From NCBI RefSeq assembly GCF_003149185.1, contig NZ_QGDO01000002.1, positions 186,001 to 250,000 on the forward strand: a DNA stretch of 64,000 bases, written 5' to 3'. A program made the translations under genes and the position numbers. Below the pieces are notes generated by a model. That model made no database searches. It was given only the letters and a program-made list of their open reading frames with translations, and was not told the origin of the DNA. Below, piece after piece: positions 8,494-17,358 of this stretch. Position 1 is the stretch's first letter. Each line of letters opens with the position of its first letter. Origin of the DNA: Sediminitomix flava. Its GTDB lineage: Bacteria; Bacteroidota; Bacteroidia; Cytophagales; Flammeovirgaceae.

Positions 8494-8904
8494 ATGAAAA
8501 AATTACACATATTTTTCTTAGCAATTATTGCTATTGGTATCGGATTGATTGTTTCGACAGCGGGAAATGCAAGTCAGTATGTAACATTCTCGAAAGCAGA
8601 AGCACTTGCTGCCGATGGTGACAATGCAAAAATTCACGTAATTGGAGAACTTACAAAAGAAGGTGGAGTTGTTACAGGAATTGAGTACAACCCAGCAAAA
8701 GATCCTAACTTCTTGGCATTTATGCTGGAAGATGAAGATAAGATTGTAAGAAGAGTGGTATGTTACAACCCTCCTCCATCAATGAGAGATTTTGAAAAAT
8801 CAGAGAAAGTAGTTGTTATCGGACGAGCTGGAGATAAAGGTGATTTTGTTGCTAGCGAAATTCTGATGAAATGTCCTTCTAAATATGAAGAGAAACAACT
8901 ATAA
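8494..8904 (+). CDS. ccmE: Heme chaperone CcmE, CxxxY type
   Basis: 136 residues: an N-terminal TM anchor and a periplasmic OB-fold (YVTFSKAEALAADGDNAKIHV; GELTKEGGVV). Near the C-terminus it reads KCPSKYEE, so the heme-binding site is Cys127-xxx-Tyr131 rather than the HxxxY (HDENY) of classical CcmE. CxxxY CcmE proteins are known from sulfate reducers and archaea, where they occur in a reduced pathway without CcmH. It is the last gene of the cluster and is followed by a strong terminator. Confidence 0.9.
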   Translation: MKKLHIFFLAIIAIGIGLIVSTAGNASQYVTFSKAEALAADGDNAKIHVIGELTKEGGVVTGIEYNPAKDPNFLAFMLEDEDKIVRRVVCYNPPPSMRDFEKSEKVVVIGRAGDKGDFVASEILMKCPSKYEEKQL

Positions 8905-8924
8905 TTTATTTCTCTAACAATATA

Positions 8925-8965
8925 AAAAGCGGAACTTAGGCCAAAACCTATGTTCCGCTTTTTTA
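8925..8965 (+). terminator. Terminator of the ccm operon
   Basis: AAGCGGAACTTAGG pairs with CCTATGTTCCGCTT (one mismatch) and is followed by T6. Confidence 0.85.
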
Positions 8966-8986
8966 TTTACCTATACACTATTCGCA

Positions 8987-9017
8987 CAAAAAAAATCCTC
9001 AGCTATTGCCGAGGATT
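8987..9017 (-). terminator. Terminator of the lipocalin-like lipoprotein gene
   Basis: The seven-base arms AATCCTC/GAGGATT are followed on the minus strand by T7-8. It sits tail-to-tail with the ccm terminator. Confidence 0.65.
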
Positions 9018-9053
9018 TATAAGTAAGTGATAAGGGAAAATGAATATATATGC

Positions 9054-9476
9054 TTATTTAGGTAATTTGTTCGTAAAGTATACTTTGTTAGAAATCACAT
9101 CTAGAGGTGAGATTGCTGAAAGGTCAGTATAGATTAGAGAGTTTCCTTCAAACTCGAATACCAATTCTACAGACTCATTTACATCTCTTGGCTCTTTGAT
9201 ACCTTTGAAGTCAGCGATAACTTGCTCACCTGCTCTTTCCCAAGTACCAAAAGCGATTCCGTTTCTTTCGTCATCAAAATTGGCAGTTACACTACCATCA
9301 GCATTAAATCTTAATTCAACTTTTGCCTCCTCTTCAGCTGGTGAAACTTCTAGTTCTGTTTGAACCCAAAGTCCTACTACTGGATCTGGTCCTACTTCGT
9401 CATTGTCGTCTTTGTCACATGAAGAAAATGCTACCAATGCTGAAAGTGCGATGATTAATTTGAATACCTTTTTCAT
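9054..9476 (-). CDS. Lipocalin-like lipoprotein
   Basis: 140 residues with a lipobox (FSSC, Cys20), an acidic linker (DKDDNDEVGPDP) and a small beta-rich domain opening with VVGLWVQTE, then ELRFNADGSVTANF and GTWERAGEQV. This is the pattern of lipocalin-like/DUF5004-type Bacteroidota lipoproteins. Ligand and role are unknown. Monocistronic. Confidence 0.6.
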   Translation of the reverse strand: MKKVFKLIIALSALVAFSSCDKDDNDEVGPDPVVGLWVQTELEVSPAEEEAKVELRFNADGSVTANFDDERNGIAFGTWERAGEQVIADFKGIKEPRDVNESVELVFEFEGNSLIYTDLSAISPLDVISNKVYFTNKLPK

Positions 9477-9835
9477 ATCTCTTAGTTTATTTGATTATTA
9501 AAGTTTTTTACTTGCTTTCGATATATAAGAGGGCATTCTGTTGAAAAAGGTTGGAGCGTTTTTTTAGACTTAACTTATTTTACCATTGAAACACTTATTT
9601 TAAAAATATCTATAATTCAGTCATTTATGTAAATATTCACAAACTAAAGAGAGGTAGCAAACTGTATCAAACTAAACTTAAAGAGCATTTTACTTTAAAA
9701 ATCAAAAGAGCGAATTGCGATGCGAATATTTTAAAGTTAAATTGAAGATAGAGCTATTAAAGCTTCAGATCACTTTTACATTTTATACATATAAAGCCTA
9801 TTTCTGTAAAGGCATTCATTTTTAAATTCATCCAA
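9477..9835. other. AT-rich divergent intergenic region, nothing recognised
   Basis: About 360 bases between the divergent lipoprotein and cytochrome genes. No ORF, RNA or strong repeat was seen. Confidence 0.5.
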
Positions 9836-11956
9836 ATGAAACGTAACTTTTTAGTTTTTCTTTCAGTCTGCTGCATGTATTTAGGCGTAAGCATTTTTCT
9901 TCTCAGATGCGAAAAACCAGAAGAGCAAACTGAAACAACCTACGTTCATTCTTCAGAAACACTTTCTCAACACGGATATATAGGTAGTAAAAACTGTATC
10001 GATTGCCATAAAGAACAGCATGATGAATGGATGAATTCTCATCATGATTTAGCAATGAAAGAAGCAAATAGCCAATTTATAAGAGGAGATTTCAATGATG
10101 TACAGTGGGAAGAAGATAGTATGAAATATCTCTTTTATAAAAAAGACTCAACTTACTTTGTACAGATTACGGAAGAAAACTCAACGAACAACTACCCTAT
10201 CAAATACACATTTGGATGGGAACCTCTTCAACAATACCTTATTGAATTCCCTAATGGAAAATACCAAACTTTAAGAGCTTCATGGGATACAGAGGAGAAA
10301 AAGTGGTTTCATCAGTACCCAGACACAATCATTCCACAAGGAGATTGGCTACACTGGACCGAAAATGCTCAGAATTGGAATAACATGTGTGCTTCTTGTC
10401 ACAGTACTAATCTAGAAAAAAATTTCAATGAAGATCAGTTTGCCTATAACACTACATTTTCTGAAATTAATGTAGCTTGTGAAGCTTGCCATGGCCCAGG
10501 AGAAAAGCATGCTAATGCAATGAAAAACGGAGAAAAGTACGATGAAAAGCTATGGAATTTATCTGCTCAACAAACTCAAGTAAGCGTCTGTGGCTCATGC
10601 CATGCTAGAAGAACAATGCTAACCAATGACAATAACCCTCACCCAGAATATTTAAGTCGCTTCTTCCCTGCACTTATTACAAAAGACAATTACCATCCTG
10701 ATGGGCAAATTGACAATGAAGACTATGTGCTTAGTTCATTTCTGTCTAGTAAAATGTCCCAAAACAATGTGAGATGTACAAGTTGTCATAACCCTCATAC
10801 CACAAAACTAAAATTCAATGACAATCGACTTTGTACGCAATGCCATGAACAGTCATATGCACTAGAAGAGCATCACTTTCACCCTATGGATAGTGAAGGG
10901 GCGCAATGTATAAACTGTCATATGGATGGGAAAAAATATATGGGAAATGACTACAGAAGAGATCATAGTTTTAGAATCCCGAGACCAGACCAAAGTATAA
11001 CATACGGTACACCTAACGCATGTACGAGTTGTCATGAAGATAAAAGTGACAAATGGGCTAAGGAAGCCATCGAAAAGCATTTTGGGAAAGAAAGAAAATA
11101 TCACTTTTCAGATGACTTACTTCCGGGAAGTAAACTTGATGAAAAATCAGCTCCACATTTGGTCAAGTTAATTGCTGATTCCACTCAAACTGATTTGGTA
11201 AGGGCTACAGCATTGCAATACCTTTCATACATAATGACAGAAGCGCATTTACCAATCTTTATTGAGGCTATGACCAAGCCCAACACACCTTTACTCAGAC
11301 AAGCTGCGTATACGCATTCGCTTCAAGTACCACAACTCAGACAAACAGAAACAGCTTGGCAAGGTCTTAAAGATTCTATTCGAGCCGTACGTATTGCAAG
11401 TTTCCGCCTTATTGCTGATTTAAATATTCCTACTTCTTATCAAGAAGACTATAACAAAGTACAAAAAGAATATGAAGAAATGCTGTTTGCTAATGCAGAC
11501 ATGGTAAATGGTCAAGTTCAGAAAGGAGATTATCACCAAAGAATGGGAGAACCACAAAAAGCTATTAAAGCTTATCAGTACTCATTGAAAATGGATAGCC
11601 TACAAATTCCTGTCAGATTGAATCTTGCGATCATTCTTAGTAATCAAGGTCGTTCATATGATGCATTGGAAGTACTCAAACCAGCAGTAGAAATTCAAGA
11701 AAACAATGAAACGGCACATTATTACTTAGGACTCCTATACGGTGAACTTAATGACTTTCCAATGTCTATCAAGCATCTAAAAAAAGCTGCTATAATAGCT
11801 CCTCAAAATGAAACCTATACCTACAATTTGATTGTCACCCTCATGAAGAATAATCAGAGAATTGATGCTAAAAAAATCCTTGATTCTGCCTTACGTACTT
11901 TACCTAATTCTCAACGAATTCAGAGTCTTATTCCATACTTCCAATCTACTCAATAG
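9836..11956 (+). CDS. Octaheme cytochrome c lipoprotein with HEAT/TPR-like C-terminus
   Basis: 706 residues. The N-terminus has a hydrophobic segment ending FLLRC (possible lipobox, Cys25). Eight CxxCH heme sites follow: CIDCH (from Cys54), CASCH (about 185), CEACH, CGSCH, CTSCH, CTQCH, CINCH and CTSCH (about 398), with many extra His residues as distal ligands. The heme region is cytochrome c554-like. Residues about 430-530 look like helical repeats, and 570-700 contain TPR units (MGEPQKAIKAYQYSLKMDS; NETAHYYLGLLYGELNDFP). Family members pass electrons in the periplasm or at the outer membrane; donor and acceptor are unknown. It lies just after the heme-attachment genes it would depend on. 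Confidence 0.85.
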   Translation: MKRNFLVFLSVCCMYLGVSIFLLRCEKPEEQTETTYVHSSETLSQHGYIGSKNCIDCHKEQHDEWMNSHHDLAMKEANSQFIRGDFNDVQWEEDSMKYLFYKKDSTYFVQITEENSTNNYPIKYTFGWEPLQQYLIEFPNGKYQTLRASWDTEEKKWFHQYPDTIIPQGDWLHWTENAQNWNNMCASCHSTNLEKNFNEDQFAYNTTFSEINVACEACHGPGEKHANAMKNGEKYDEKLWNLSAQQTQVSVCGSCHARRTMLTNDNNPHPEYLSRFFPALITKDNYHPDGQIDNEDYVLSSFLSSKMSQNNVRCTSCHNPHTTKLKFNDNRLCTQCHEQSYALEEHHFHPMDSEGAQCINCHMDGKKYMGNDYRRDHSFRIPRPDQSITYGTPNACTSCHEDKSDKWAKEAIEKHFGKERKYHFSDDLLPGSKLDEKSAPHLVKLIADSTQTDLVRATALQYLSYIMTEAHLPIFIEAMTKPNTPLLRQAAYTHSLQVPQLRQTETAWQGLKDSIRAVRIASFRLIADLNIPTSYQEDYNKVQKEYEEMLFANADMVNGQVQKGDYHQRMGEPQKAIKAYQYSLKMDSLQIPVRLNLAIILSNQGRSYDALEVLKPAVEIQENNETAHYYLGLLYGELNDFPMSIKHLKKAAIIAPQNETYTYNLIVTLMKNNQRIDAKKILDSALRTLPNSQRIQSLIPYFQSTQ

Positions 11957-12038
11957 TCTTATGGAAAAGTCCTAGAATCACTGTTAAACTGTATAACATT
12001 CGTTAATCAACTATTAAATCAATTGAGAACTAAACGAT

Positions 12039-12046
12039 TACTTTTG
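12039..12046 (+). promoter_or_regulatory. Candidate -7 box for the yjgN-like gene
   Basis: TACTTTTG matches TAnnTTTG, 70 bases before the start codon. The nearest upstream TTG is only 13 bases away, so the -33 box is uncertain. Confidence 0.3.
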
Positions 12047-12115
12047 TATTTACTATAATTAACTCTATTTTACATTTCATTCTTTAATTAGTAATTTTTT
12101 TAATCATCATTTTTT

Positions 12116-13066
12116 ATGGAAAATACAGATCAAAAATTCCGATTTGTTGGTAAAAAAGGAGAGTTTTTCGGGATTGAAATTCTAAACATTGTATTCACAT
12201 TCATCACTTTGGGGCTTTACTACCCTTGGGCTAAAGCTAACCGACTAAAGTATATTTATGGGAATACTGAATTTGCAGGTTCTTCATTTGCTTTTCTTGG
12301 TACAGGTAAAGAAATGTTCAAAGGATTTATCAAAGCTGTTCTTATCATCGGAGCTTTGTATGCAGTCTATATTGCAGGAATCTTTTCTCAAGAACCATCT
12401 CTTATTTTAGCTGGGGCATTAATCATGTTATTAGGAGTAATTTTCCTTGTTCCTGTAGCCATTCACGGAGGTCTAAAATATCGTTTGTCTCGTACAACAT
12501 GGAGAACTGTTCACATGGGCTACAGAGGAAAACTATCTGACCTTATGAAGATATATGTAAAAGGTATACTTCTTTCAATAGTTACACTAGGTATCTACTC
12601 TTTCTGGTTTGAGGTTGAATTGAGAAAATACATTCTCAAAAATGTAAGACTTGGTAATCTTGAGATGGAATTCAAAGGTGATGGTTCTACTTACTTTGGA
12701 ACCTTCTTCCTCGGATATATCCTATCAACAGTTACTTTAGGTATTTACTCTTTCTGGTGGATGAGAGACTTGTACCGTTTCTTCTGGGATAACACTTATG
12801 TTATTCAAGATGGTCGTGAAATCAAGATGGAATTTACAGGTACAGCAGGTGGTTTCTTCAAAACGCTTATCGGTAACTTCTTAATCGTTGTTTTCACTTT
12901 TGGTCTAGGTACTCCAATTGCGATTATTCGTATGCTTTCATTTGTAATCGAAAACACGGGTATTAGAGGAACTCTAAACCTAGATGCAATTGAGCAAACA
13001 GAAGAGCAATACAAAGATGCTACAGGCGAAGACCTTGCAGACATGTTAGAAATTGATGCATTCTAA
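12116..13066 (+). CDS. YjgN family (DUF898) membrane protein
   Basis: 316 residues with an internally repeated architecture. The unit 'TLGxYxxW...LRKYI' recurs at about residues 34-50 (TLGLYYPWAKANRLKYI), 155-175 (TLGIYSFWFEVELRKYI) and 205-225 (TLGIYSFWWMRDLYRFF), each next to a TM helix. This is the DUF898/YjgN signature; function is unknown in the family. The next gene on the same strand is an M48 peptidase, a pairing that recurs in other bacteria, which suggests a shared envelope role. A terminator sits between them, so they may be separate or attenuated transcripts. Confidence 0.9.
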   Translation: MENTDQKFRFVGKKGEFFGIEILNIVFTFITLGLYYPWAKANRLKYIYGNTEFAGSSFAFLGTGKEMFKGFIKAVLIIGALYAVYIAGIFSQEPSLILAGALIMLLGVIFLVPVAIHGGLKYRLSRTTWRTVHMGYRGKLSDLMKIYVKGILLSIVTLGIYSFWFEVELRKYILKNVRLGNLEMEFKGDGSTYFGTFFLGYILSTVTLGIYSFWWMRDLYRFFWDNTYVIQDGREIKMEFTGTAGGFFKTLIGNFLIVVFTFGLGTPIAIIRMLSFVIENTGIRGTLNLDAIEQTEEQYKDATGEDLADMLEIDAF

Positions 13067-13088
13067 TCGTGTAGCTTAATATGATTTT

Positions 13089-13127
13089 AAATACTACCTT
13101 AAAGGAAATTTGGGGTAGTATTTTTTT
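13089..13127 (+). terminator. Terminator between yjgN-like and M48 genes
   Basis: AAATACTACC pairs with GGTAGTATTT and is followed by T7. It ends only about 18 bases before the M48 start, so downstream expression needs read-through or an internal promoter. Confidence 0.7.
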
Positions 13128-13144
13128 ATATCTAAAAACTAATC

Positions 13145-14452
13145 ATGTATTCTGGAATTTTTTACACAGGTAAATCAAGCAAGCAATACAAGGCAAAAAT
13201 CCAACTTAACCGAAATCAGCTTGTTTTTTCTTACGAAGATTTAGACGATGATGGAGAACTTGTATTAGTCCCATTTGAGTATGAAGGTATCTACGAAATT
13301 GAAAGAGTAACCACTACTAAAGTACAAGTCAAATTTAATGATTTTCCACACCCAACTCTTGAAGTAGATGACGCCCATTTTGTAGAACAACTCAAGTATT
13401 CTGACCTAGACATAAAAGGAGATCATCCTGGCTATAAATTTAGTTCGTTATGGAAATCAATTTCGCTCGGAGTTATTTTCATGGGAGTGATGGCACTTGC
13501 CTACTTTAAAGGCATTCCATTTCTCGTTGATAAAGTGGTAAATGTACTTCCGACCAACTACGATGTCATGTGGGGTAATTCGATCTATGTGAGCTATATT
13601 AAAAACATGAATGTAGATGAGGAAGCCTCTGAACTGCTCAATAGATATATAAAAACACTAGATGTTGAATCTGAATACCCAATCAATATTACAGTCGTAA
13701 AATCTCCTATCAAAAATGCTTTTGCTGTTCCTGGAGGAAACATGGTCTTTTTTACTGGGCTGCTAAACGAAATGGAGTCGAAAGAAGAACTCACTGCTTT
13801 ATTTGGTCATGAGTTGGCTCATATAGAATTAAGACATTCAACAAAATCTACCCTTGAGAGCCTTGCAGGATATATCATTATTTCGCTTGTTTTCAATGAC
13901 ATCAATGGTATCACATCAGTAATTACAGAACAAGGACAGCAGCTTAAAAGACTTTCTTATAGTAGAAAATTAGAAGAAGAAGCGGACCTATTTGGATTAA
14001 GTTTATTGAATGAAAAAGGAATTGATCCTCAAGGAATGACAGATCTCTTTCAAACACTTCAATCAGTAGATCATTCAGATATCGAAGAAATTAGTTCTAC
14101 AGACTCACTTTATCAAGAAAATGTAGAGCTCGAAGACAACGATACCACAACTACTATATTTGAAGATTTGATGGAAGAGGTTGAAGGAAATGATATCCTT
14201 GAATACTTAAGTTCTCATCCAGATTTAGAAAGTCGTATCCGAATGGCCTCCAATTTTGAAAGAACCAACTTTGAACTTCACCCAAAAAGTGACTCTTTAG
14301 AACTGATATGGAATGATATTGATTCACTCAAATCAGATTGGAATAGTTGGTCTAGCCTTTCTGATATCAAGGAGGAGATAGAAGAAACTTTTGATGATAT
14401 TTTCACAAATACCGATTCAATTGCCTCTGACAGTCTTAAAGTAAAGAACTAA
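13145..14452 (+). CDS. M48 family metallopeptidase, membrane anchored
   Basis: 435 residues. The N-terminal about 100 residues form a small beta domain (YTGKSSKQYKAKIQLNRNQL). One TM helix (about 105-120) leads to the M48 peptidase domain with the zinc motif HELAH at residues 222-226 and the downstream Glu in SRKLEEEADLFGL. The C-terminal about 100 residues are acidic and Ser/Asp-rich. The layout resembles the M48 peptidases encoded beside yjgN in other Gram-negatives; M48 members of the LoiP/BepA type act on misfolded envelope proteins. Substrate here is unknown. Confidence 0.88.
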   Translation: MYSGIFYTGKSSKQYKAKIQLNRNQLVFSYEDLDDDGELVLVPFEYEGIYEIERVTTTKVQVKFNDFPHPTLEVDDAHFVEQLKYSDLDIKGDHPGYKFSSLWKSISLGVIFMGVMALAYFKGIPFLVDKVVNVLPTNYDVMWGNSIYVSYIKNMNVDEEASELLNRYIKTLDVESEYPINITVVKSPIKNAFAVPGGNMVFFTGLLNEMESKEELTALFGHELAHIELRHSTKSTLESLAGYIIISLVFNDINGITSVITEQGQQLKRLSYSRKLEEEADLFGLSLLNEKGIDPQGMTDLFQTLQSVDHSDIEEISSTDSLYQENVELEDNDTTTTIFEDLMEEVEGNDILEYLSSHPDLESRIRMASNFERTNFELHPKSDSLELIWNDIDSLKSDWNSWSSLSDIKEEIEETFDDIFTNTDSIASDSLKVKN

Positions 14453-14479
14453 ATCAGTATCTGATTATTCAATAAATGA

Positions 14480-14522
14480 CAAAGCCACTTGACTTAGTTG
14501 ATCAAGTGGCTTTGTCTTTTTT
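14480..14522 (+). terminator. Terminator after the M48 gene
   Basis: A perfect 13-base arm pair CAAAGCCACTTGA / TCAAGTGGCTTTG is followed by TCTTTTTT. Confidence 0.9.
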
Positions 14523-14689
14523 CATCATAGCTAAATAGTTTTTTGACTTCAACAGATAGTATTTTTTCTACTTTAGAAATCGTCTCTACAATGTTATTTT
14601 CTGAAAATCATTGCAGATCATTCAAGATGATTAATTTGAATACAGATTAAAATTCTACAATAAACCCATTATAACAAGCTCATTAACCT

Positions 14690-14917
14690 GTGAAATTAGC
14701 AATCCATATTGTATACACTCTGTGTATTTGTACTAGCGTCTTCATTTTACTCATTTTTATATACGCTCAACTCATGATAGGTAGTCTGAATGGAAATATA
14801 TCTCCTGAACTATTTCTTAAACTCGATAACCTAAACATTGCAAAAGTGATCATTCCAGTCACTATTTGTTTACACATAGCCTACAAAAGTACAACCCATT
14901 TAATAGTTAAGAAATGA
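14690..14917 (+). CDS. Small two-TM membrane protein, unknown
   Basis: 75 residues from a GTG start (14690). Two hydrophobic helices (about residues 5-30 and 50-66) flank a short polar loop, and the C-terminus is basic. The stop codon overlaps the next start in an ATGA arrangement, so the two genes are translationally coupled. No family recognised. Its reality rests on the coupling and clean topology. Confidence 0.5.
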   Translation: MKLAIHIVYTLCICTSVFILLIFIYAQLMIGSLNGNISPELFLKLDNLNIAKVIIPVTICLHIAYKSTTHLIVKK

Positions 14918-15444
14918 AATCACACTTGAAGTACATCACGCTTTTTCAAGTCAGTCTGCTTTCCATTTCATGTATTGCAATCCTCGTTTTATACAACCAA
15001 ATCAGACCGTCTATCATAAGTATGAATGCTGCTAAGGAAAAACATAATTCATTACGAGACTCTCTTAGTCGATTAGAGTCTGAATTGAATAATAAAAATA
15101 GATTACTTGACAAGCTTGCAAGTAAAGTCAATAATTTCAGAAACTTAGAAATCACACCTCATGCCAATTTTAGGGTAATAGATGCAGAAAAGGAATTGTA
15201 CTTATTTTCAATTTGGGTTTCTTCAGACCCAGATGTTATGGAAGAGATTGAGAGTGTACATTATGTGTTCAATCACGGCTCTTTTGAAATTAAAGGACGT
15301 ACGGGTACAGATTTATCCGATGGCTTTAAAGTCAGCTATCAAGGTTGGGGCTGTCTTACGCTAGTAGAAATTATTATTAGGTATAAAAATAATGCGGAAG
15401 AGGATCTATTTTTTAATATGTGTGAAAGTATAGGTTGGGAATGA
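14914..15444 (+). CDS. Membrane-anchored coiled-coil protein, unknown
   Basis: 176 residues: one N-terminal TM helix (about 6-27), then a coiled-coil (about 40-75, with SRLESELNNKNRLLDKLASK), then an approximately 100-residue beta-rich domain (LYLFSIWVSSDPDVMEEIE; GSFEIKGRTGTDLSDGFKVS). The C-terminal domain resembles the pYEATS-type region only loosely, so no function is assigned. Translationally coupled to the preceding small membrane protein, so a membrane complex of the two is a fair inference. Confidence 0.6.
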   Translation: MKSHLKYITLFQVSLLSISCIAILVLYNQIRPSIISMNAAKEKHNSLRDSLSRLESELNNKNRLLDKLASKVNNFRNLEITPHANFRVIDAEKELYLFSIWVSSDPDVMEEIESVHYVFNHGSFEIKGRTGTDLSDGFKVSYQGWGCLTLVEIIIRYKNNAEEDLFFNMCESIGWE

Positions 15445-15462
15445 GAACTATCTATAGTTTTG
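15435..15462 (+). promoter_or_regulatory. Candidate promoter for the HAD lipoprotein gene
   Basis: TTG, 17 bases, then TAGTTTTG, ending 31 bases before the ATG. It overlaps the end of the upstream gene. Confidence 0.45.
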
Positions 15463-15493
15463 TAGAATCAACCTATATTAACCTACTTAATCC

Positions 15494-16519
15494 ATGAAAA
15501 ATCAAATTAAAACCCCTCATTTATTAATCATTTTGGCCATTTTCATTTTCTCTTGCCAAAAAGAAAATACTTCCGAAAGGAATGAAATATTTGATCCTCT
15601 GCCATCTTGGGAAGATGGAAAAGCAAAAAGCGACATCATTAATTTTGTAACAGAAGCCATTGATCCTAATAACATCAACTTTATCCCTGTAAAAGAACGG
15701 ATCGCTACATTTGACAATGATGGTACACTTTGGACAGAGCAACCACTTTACTTTCAATTGTTCTTCACTATTGACCGTATCAAAGAATTAGCAAAGGACA
15801 ATCCCGAATGGAAAAATGAAGAACCTTATAAAACCATTTTGGAAAATGACCATGAAAAACTTACCAAACTGAGTAAAAAAGAGCTTTTACAGCTTGTCAT
15901 GACCACTCATGCAAATGTGACAACAAAAGAGTTTAATAAAATCATCAGAGATTGGTTAGAAAACAGCTTGCATCCTAAATTTCAAAAACCTTACAATCAA
16001 TTGGTTTATCAACCGATGTTAGAACTTCTAGATTACCTCAGAGATAATGAATTTCAAACTTTTATTGTGTCTGGAGGAGGTATTGATTTTATCAGAGTTT
16101 GGGGTGAAGATACTTACGACATTCCTAAACATCAGATTATAGGCAGCAGCATTAAGTCTGAGTTCTTTTATGATAAAGGAAAAGCATACATTCAAAAGAT
16201 TCCTGAAATTGACTTTATTGATGATCATGAAGGGAAACCTCTTGCCATCCATAAACACATTGGTAGAAAACCTGTGATAGCAGTAGGTAATTCTGATGGC
16301 GATTTAGAAATGCTACAATGGGCGGCCTCAAATAGTAATCCTCATTTAGCCATTTACCTACACCACACAGATAAAGAAAGAGAATATGCTTACGATCGCA
16401 ACTCTCCTATTGGTAGACTTGATAAAGGTTTAGATGAGGCTTTAAAAAGAAATTGGACAGTCATCGATATGCAGAAGGACTGGAATACGATCTACCCTTT
16501 TGAACTAGATAAAAAGTAA
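15494..16519 (+). CDS. HAD-superfamily phosphatase lipoprotein
   Basis: 341 residues with a lipobox (FIFSC, Cys21). HAD motif I is FDNDGTLW, giving nucleophile Asp74 and acid/base Asp76. Motif II is in IVSGGGIDFIR and motif IV is GNSDGDLEML. The cap region between motifs I and II is helical. It belongs with the phosphoserine-phosphatase-like HAD hydrolases exported by Bacteroidota, and probably removes phosphate from small molecules in the periplasm. Substrate cannot be read from sequence. Confidence 0.85.
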   Translation: MKNQIKTPHLLIILAIFIFSCQKENTSERNEIFDPLPSWEDGKAKSDIINFVTEAIDPNNINFIPVKERIATFDNDGTLWTEQPLYFQLFFTIDRIKELAKDNPEWKNEEPYKTILENDHEKLTKLSKKELLQLVMTTHANVTTKEFNKIIRDWLENSLHPKFQKPYNQLVYQPMLELLDYLRDNEFQTFIVSGGGIDFIRVWGEDTYDIPKHQIIGSSIKSEFFYDKGKAYIQKIPEIDFIDDHEGKPLAIHKHIGRKPVIAVGNSDGDLEMLQWAASNSNPHLAIYLHHTDKEREYAYDRNSPIGRLDKGLDEALKRNWTVIDMQKDWNTIYPFELDKK

Positions 16520-16532
16520 AACGATACAATAC

Positions 16533-16554
16533 AATCCCGTAGAAATACGGGATT
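16533..16554 (+). terminator. Weak hairpin after the HAD gene
   Basis: AATCCCGT pairs with ACGGGATT around a six-base loop. There is no long T-run, so termination here is uncertain. Confidence 0.4.
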
Positions 16555-16657
16555 ACTCCTACCTTAACACATGTTTGAATAAAACATTTATTCTTTTCAT
16601 TCTTATTCCTTCTTCTTATTTTGCCCAAGTCTAAAAAGGAATATTTTTTCATTTACT

Positions 16658-17302
16658 ATGAATGCTGAAATTACCGCAATTCAACCATTGACATTCAGAA
16701 CTGCTACGCCAGAAGACTACAAAAAGACGGTTTGTCTTATTTATAGCTCTGGACCAAAGTCTTTTGAATATGTTTTTGGTCGAAAAGAAATCAGTGCACT
16801 CGACTTCTTACGATTTGCATTTAAATCTGAAAAGAGCAATTTCTCACATAAAAATCATCTTATCGGAGAAATAGATGGTGAAGTTGTAGCCACAGGAACT
16901 GTTTTAAAAGCAGAAAATCTCGTAAAAAACACCCTCGATGCCGTTCAGCTTATCTTTTCCTTTTATGGTTTTTGGAATGGTTTCGGAGTACTGTTAAGAG
17001 GACTTCGTACTGAAAATATCATCAAACCACCGAAAGGAAAAGAGCAACTTTTAGCTCATTTAGGTGTTACTCCAGATTTTAGAGGAAAAGGAATTGGGTC
17101 TAAACTCATAGATCAACTGATTGAAGAAAGTGATTCTTCTGCGCCTATAGGCCTTGATGTTTCGGTTAAAAACCCAAAAGCAGAATCACTATACCTTCGA
17201 AAAGGCTTTAAGTCAATCAAGACTATTTCTTCCAAACTCAAAAATGAGTATGGTTACGTTGCTTCTCACAAAAGAATGATTTTAAAAAAAGATACCGTAT
17301 AA
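16658..17302 (+). CDS. GNAT family N-acetyltransferase
   Basis: 214 residues with the acetyl-CoA-binding motif A at LGVTPDFRGKGIGSKLIDQL (Arg/Gln-x-x-Gly-x-Gly/Ala type) and the downstream VKNPKAESLYLRKGF, typical of GNAT motif B. The middle part contains an unusual hydrophobic stretch (about residues 85-110) that would form the substrate-side helices. Acceptor substrate unknown. It ends in a bidirectional terminator shared with the convergent lipoprotein operon. Confidence 0.8.
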   Translation: MNAEITAIQPLTFRTATPEDYKKTVCLIYSSGPKSFEYVFGRKEISALDFLRFAFKSEKSNFSHKNHLIGEIDGEVVATGTVLKAENLVKNTLDAVQLIFSFYGFWNGFGVLLRGLRTENIIKPPKGKEQLLAHLGVTPDFRGKGIGSKLIDQLIEESDSSAPIGLDVSVKNPKAESLYLRKGFKSIKTISSKLKNEYGYVASHKRMILKKDTV

Positions 17303-17304
17303 AA

Positions 17305-17333
17305 AAAGGCCATCCACTAATTGGATGGCCTTT
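17305..17333 (+). terminator. Bidirectional terminator
   Basis: AAAGGCCATCCA pairs with TGGATGGCCTTT. A-run before and T-run after let it serve both the GNAT gene and the TonB-receptor operon. Confidence 0.8.
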
Positions 17334-17358
17334 ATATTTGCCTTCAAACACGAAATAC

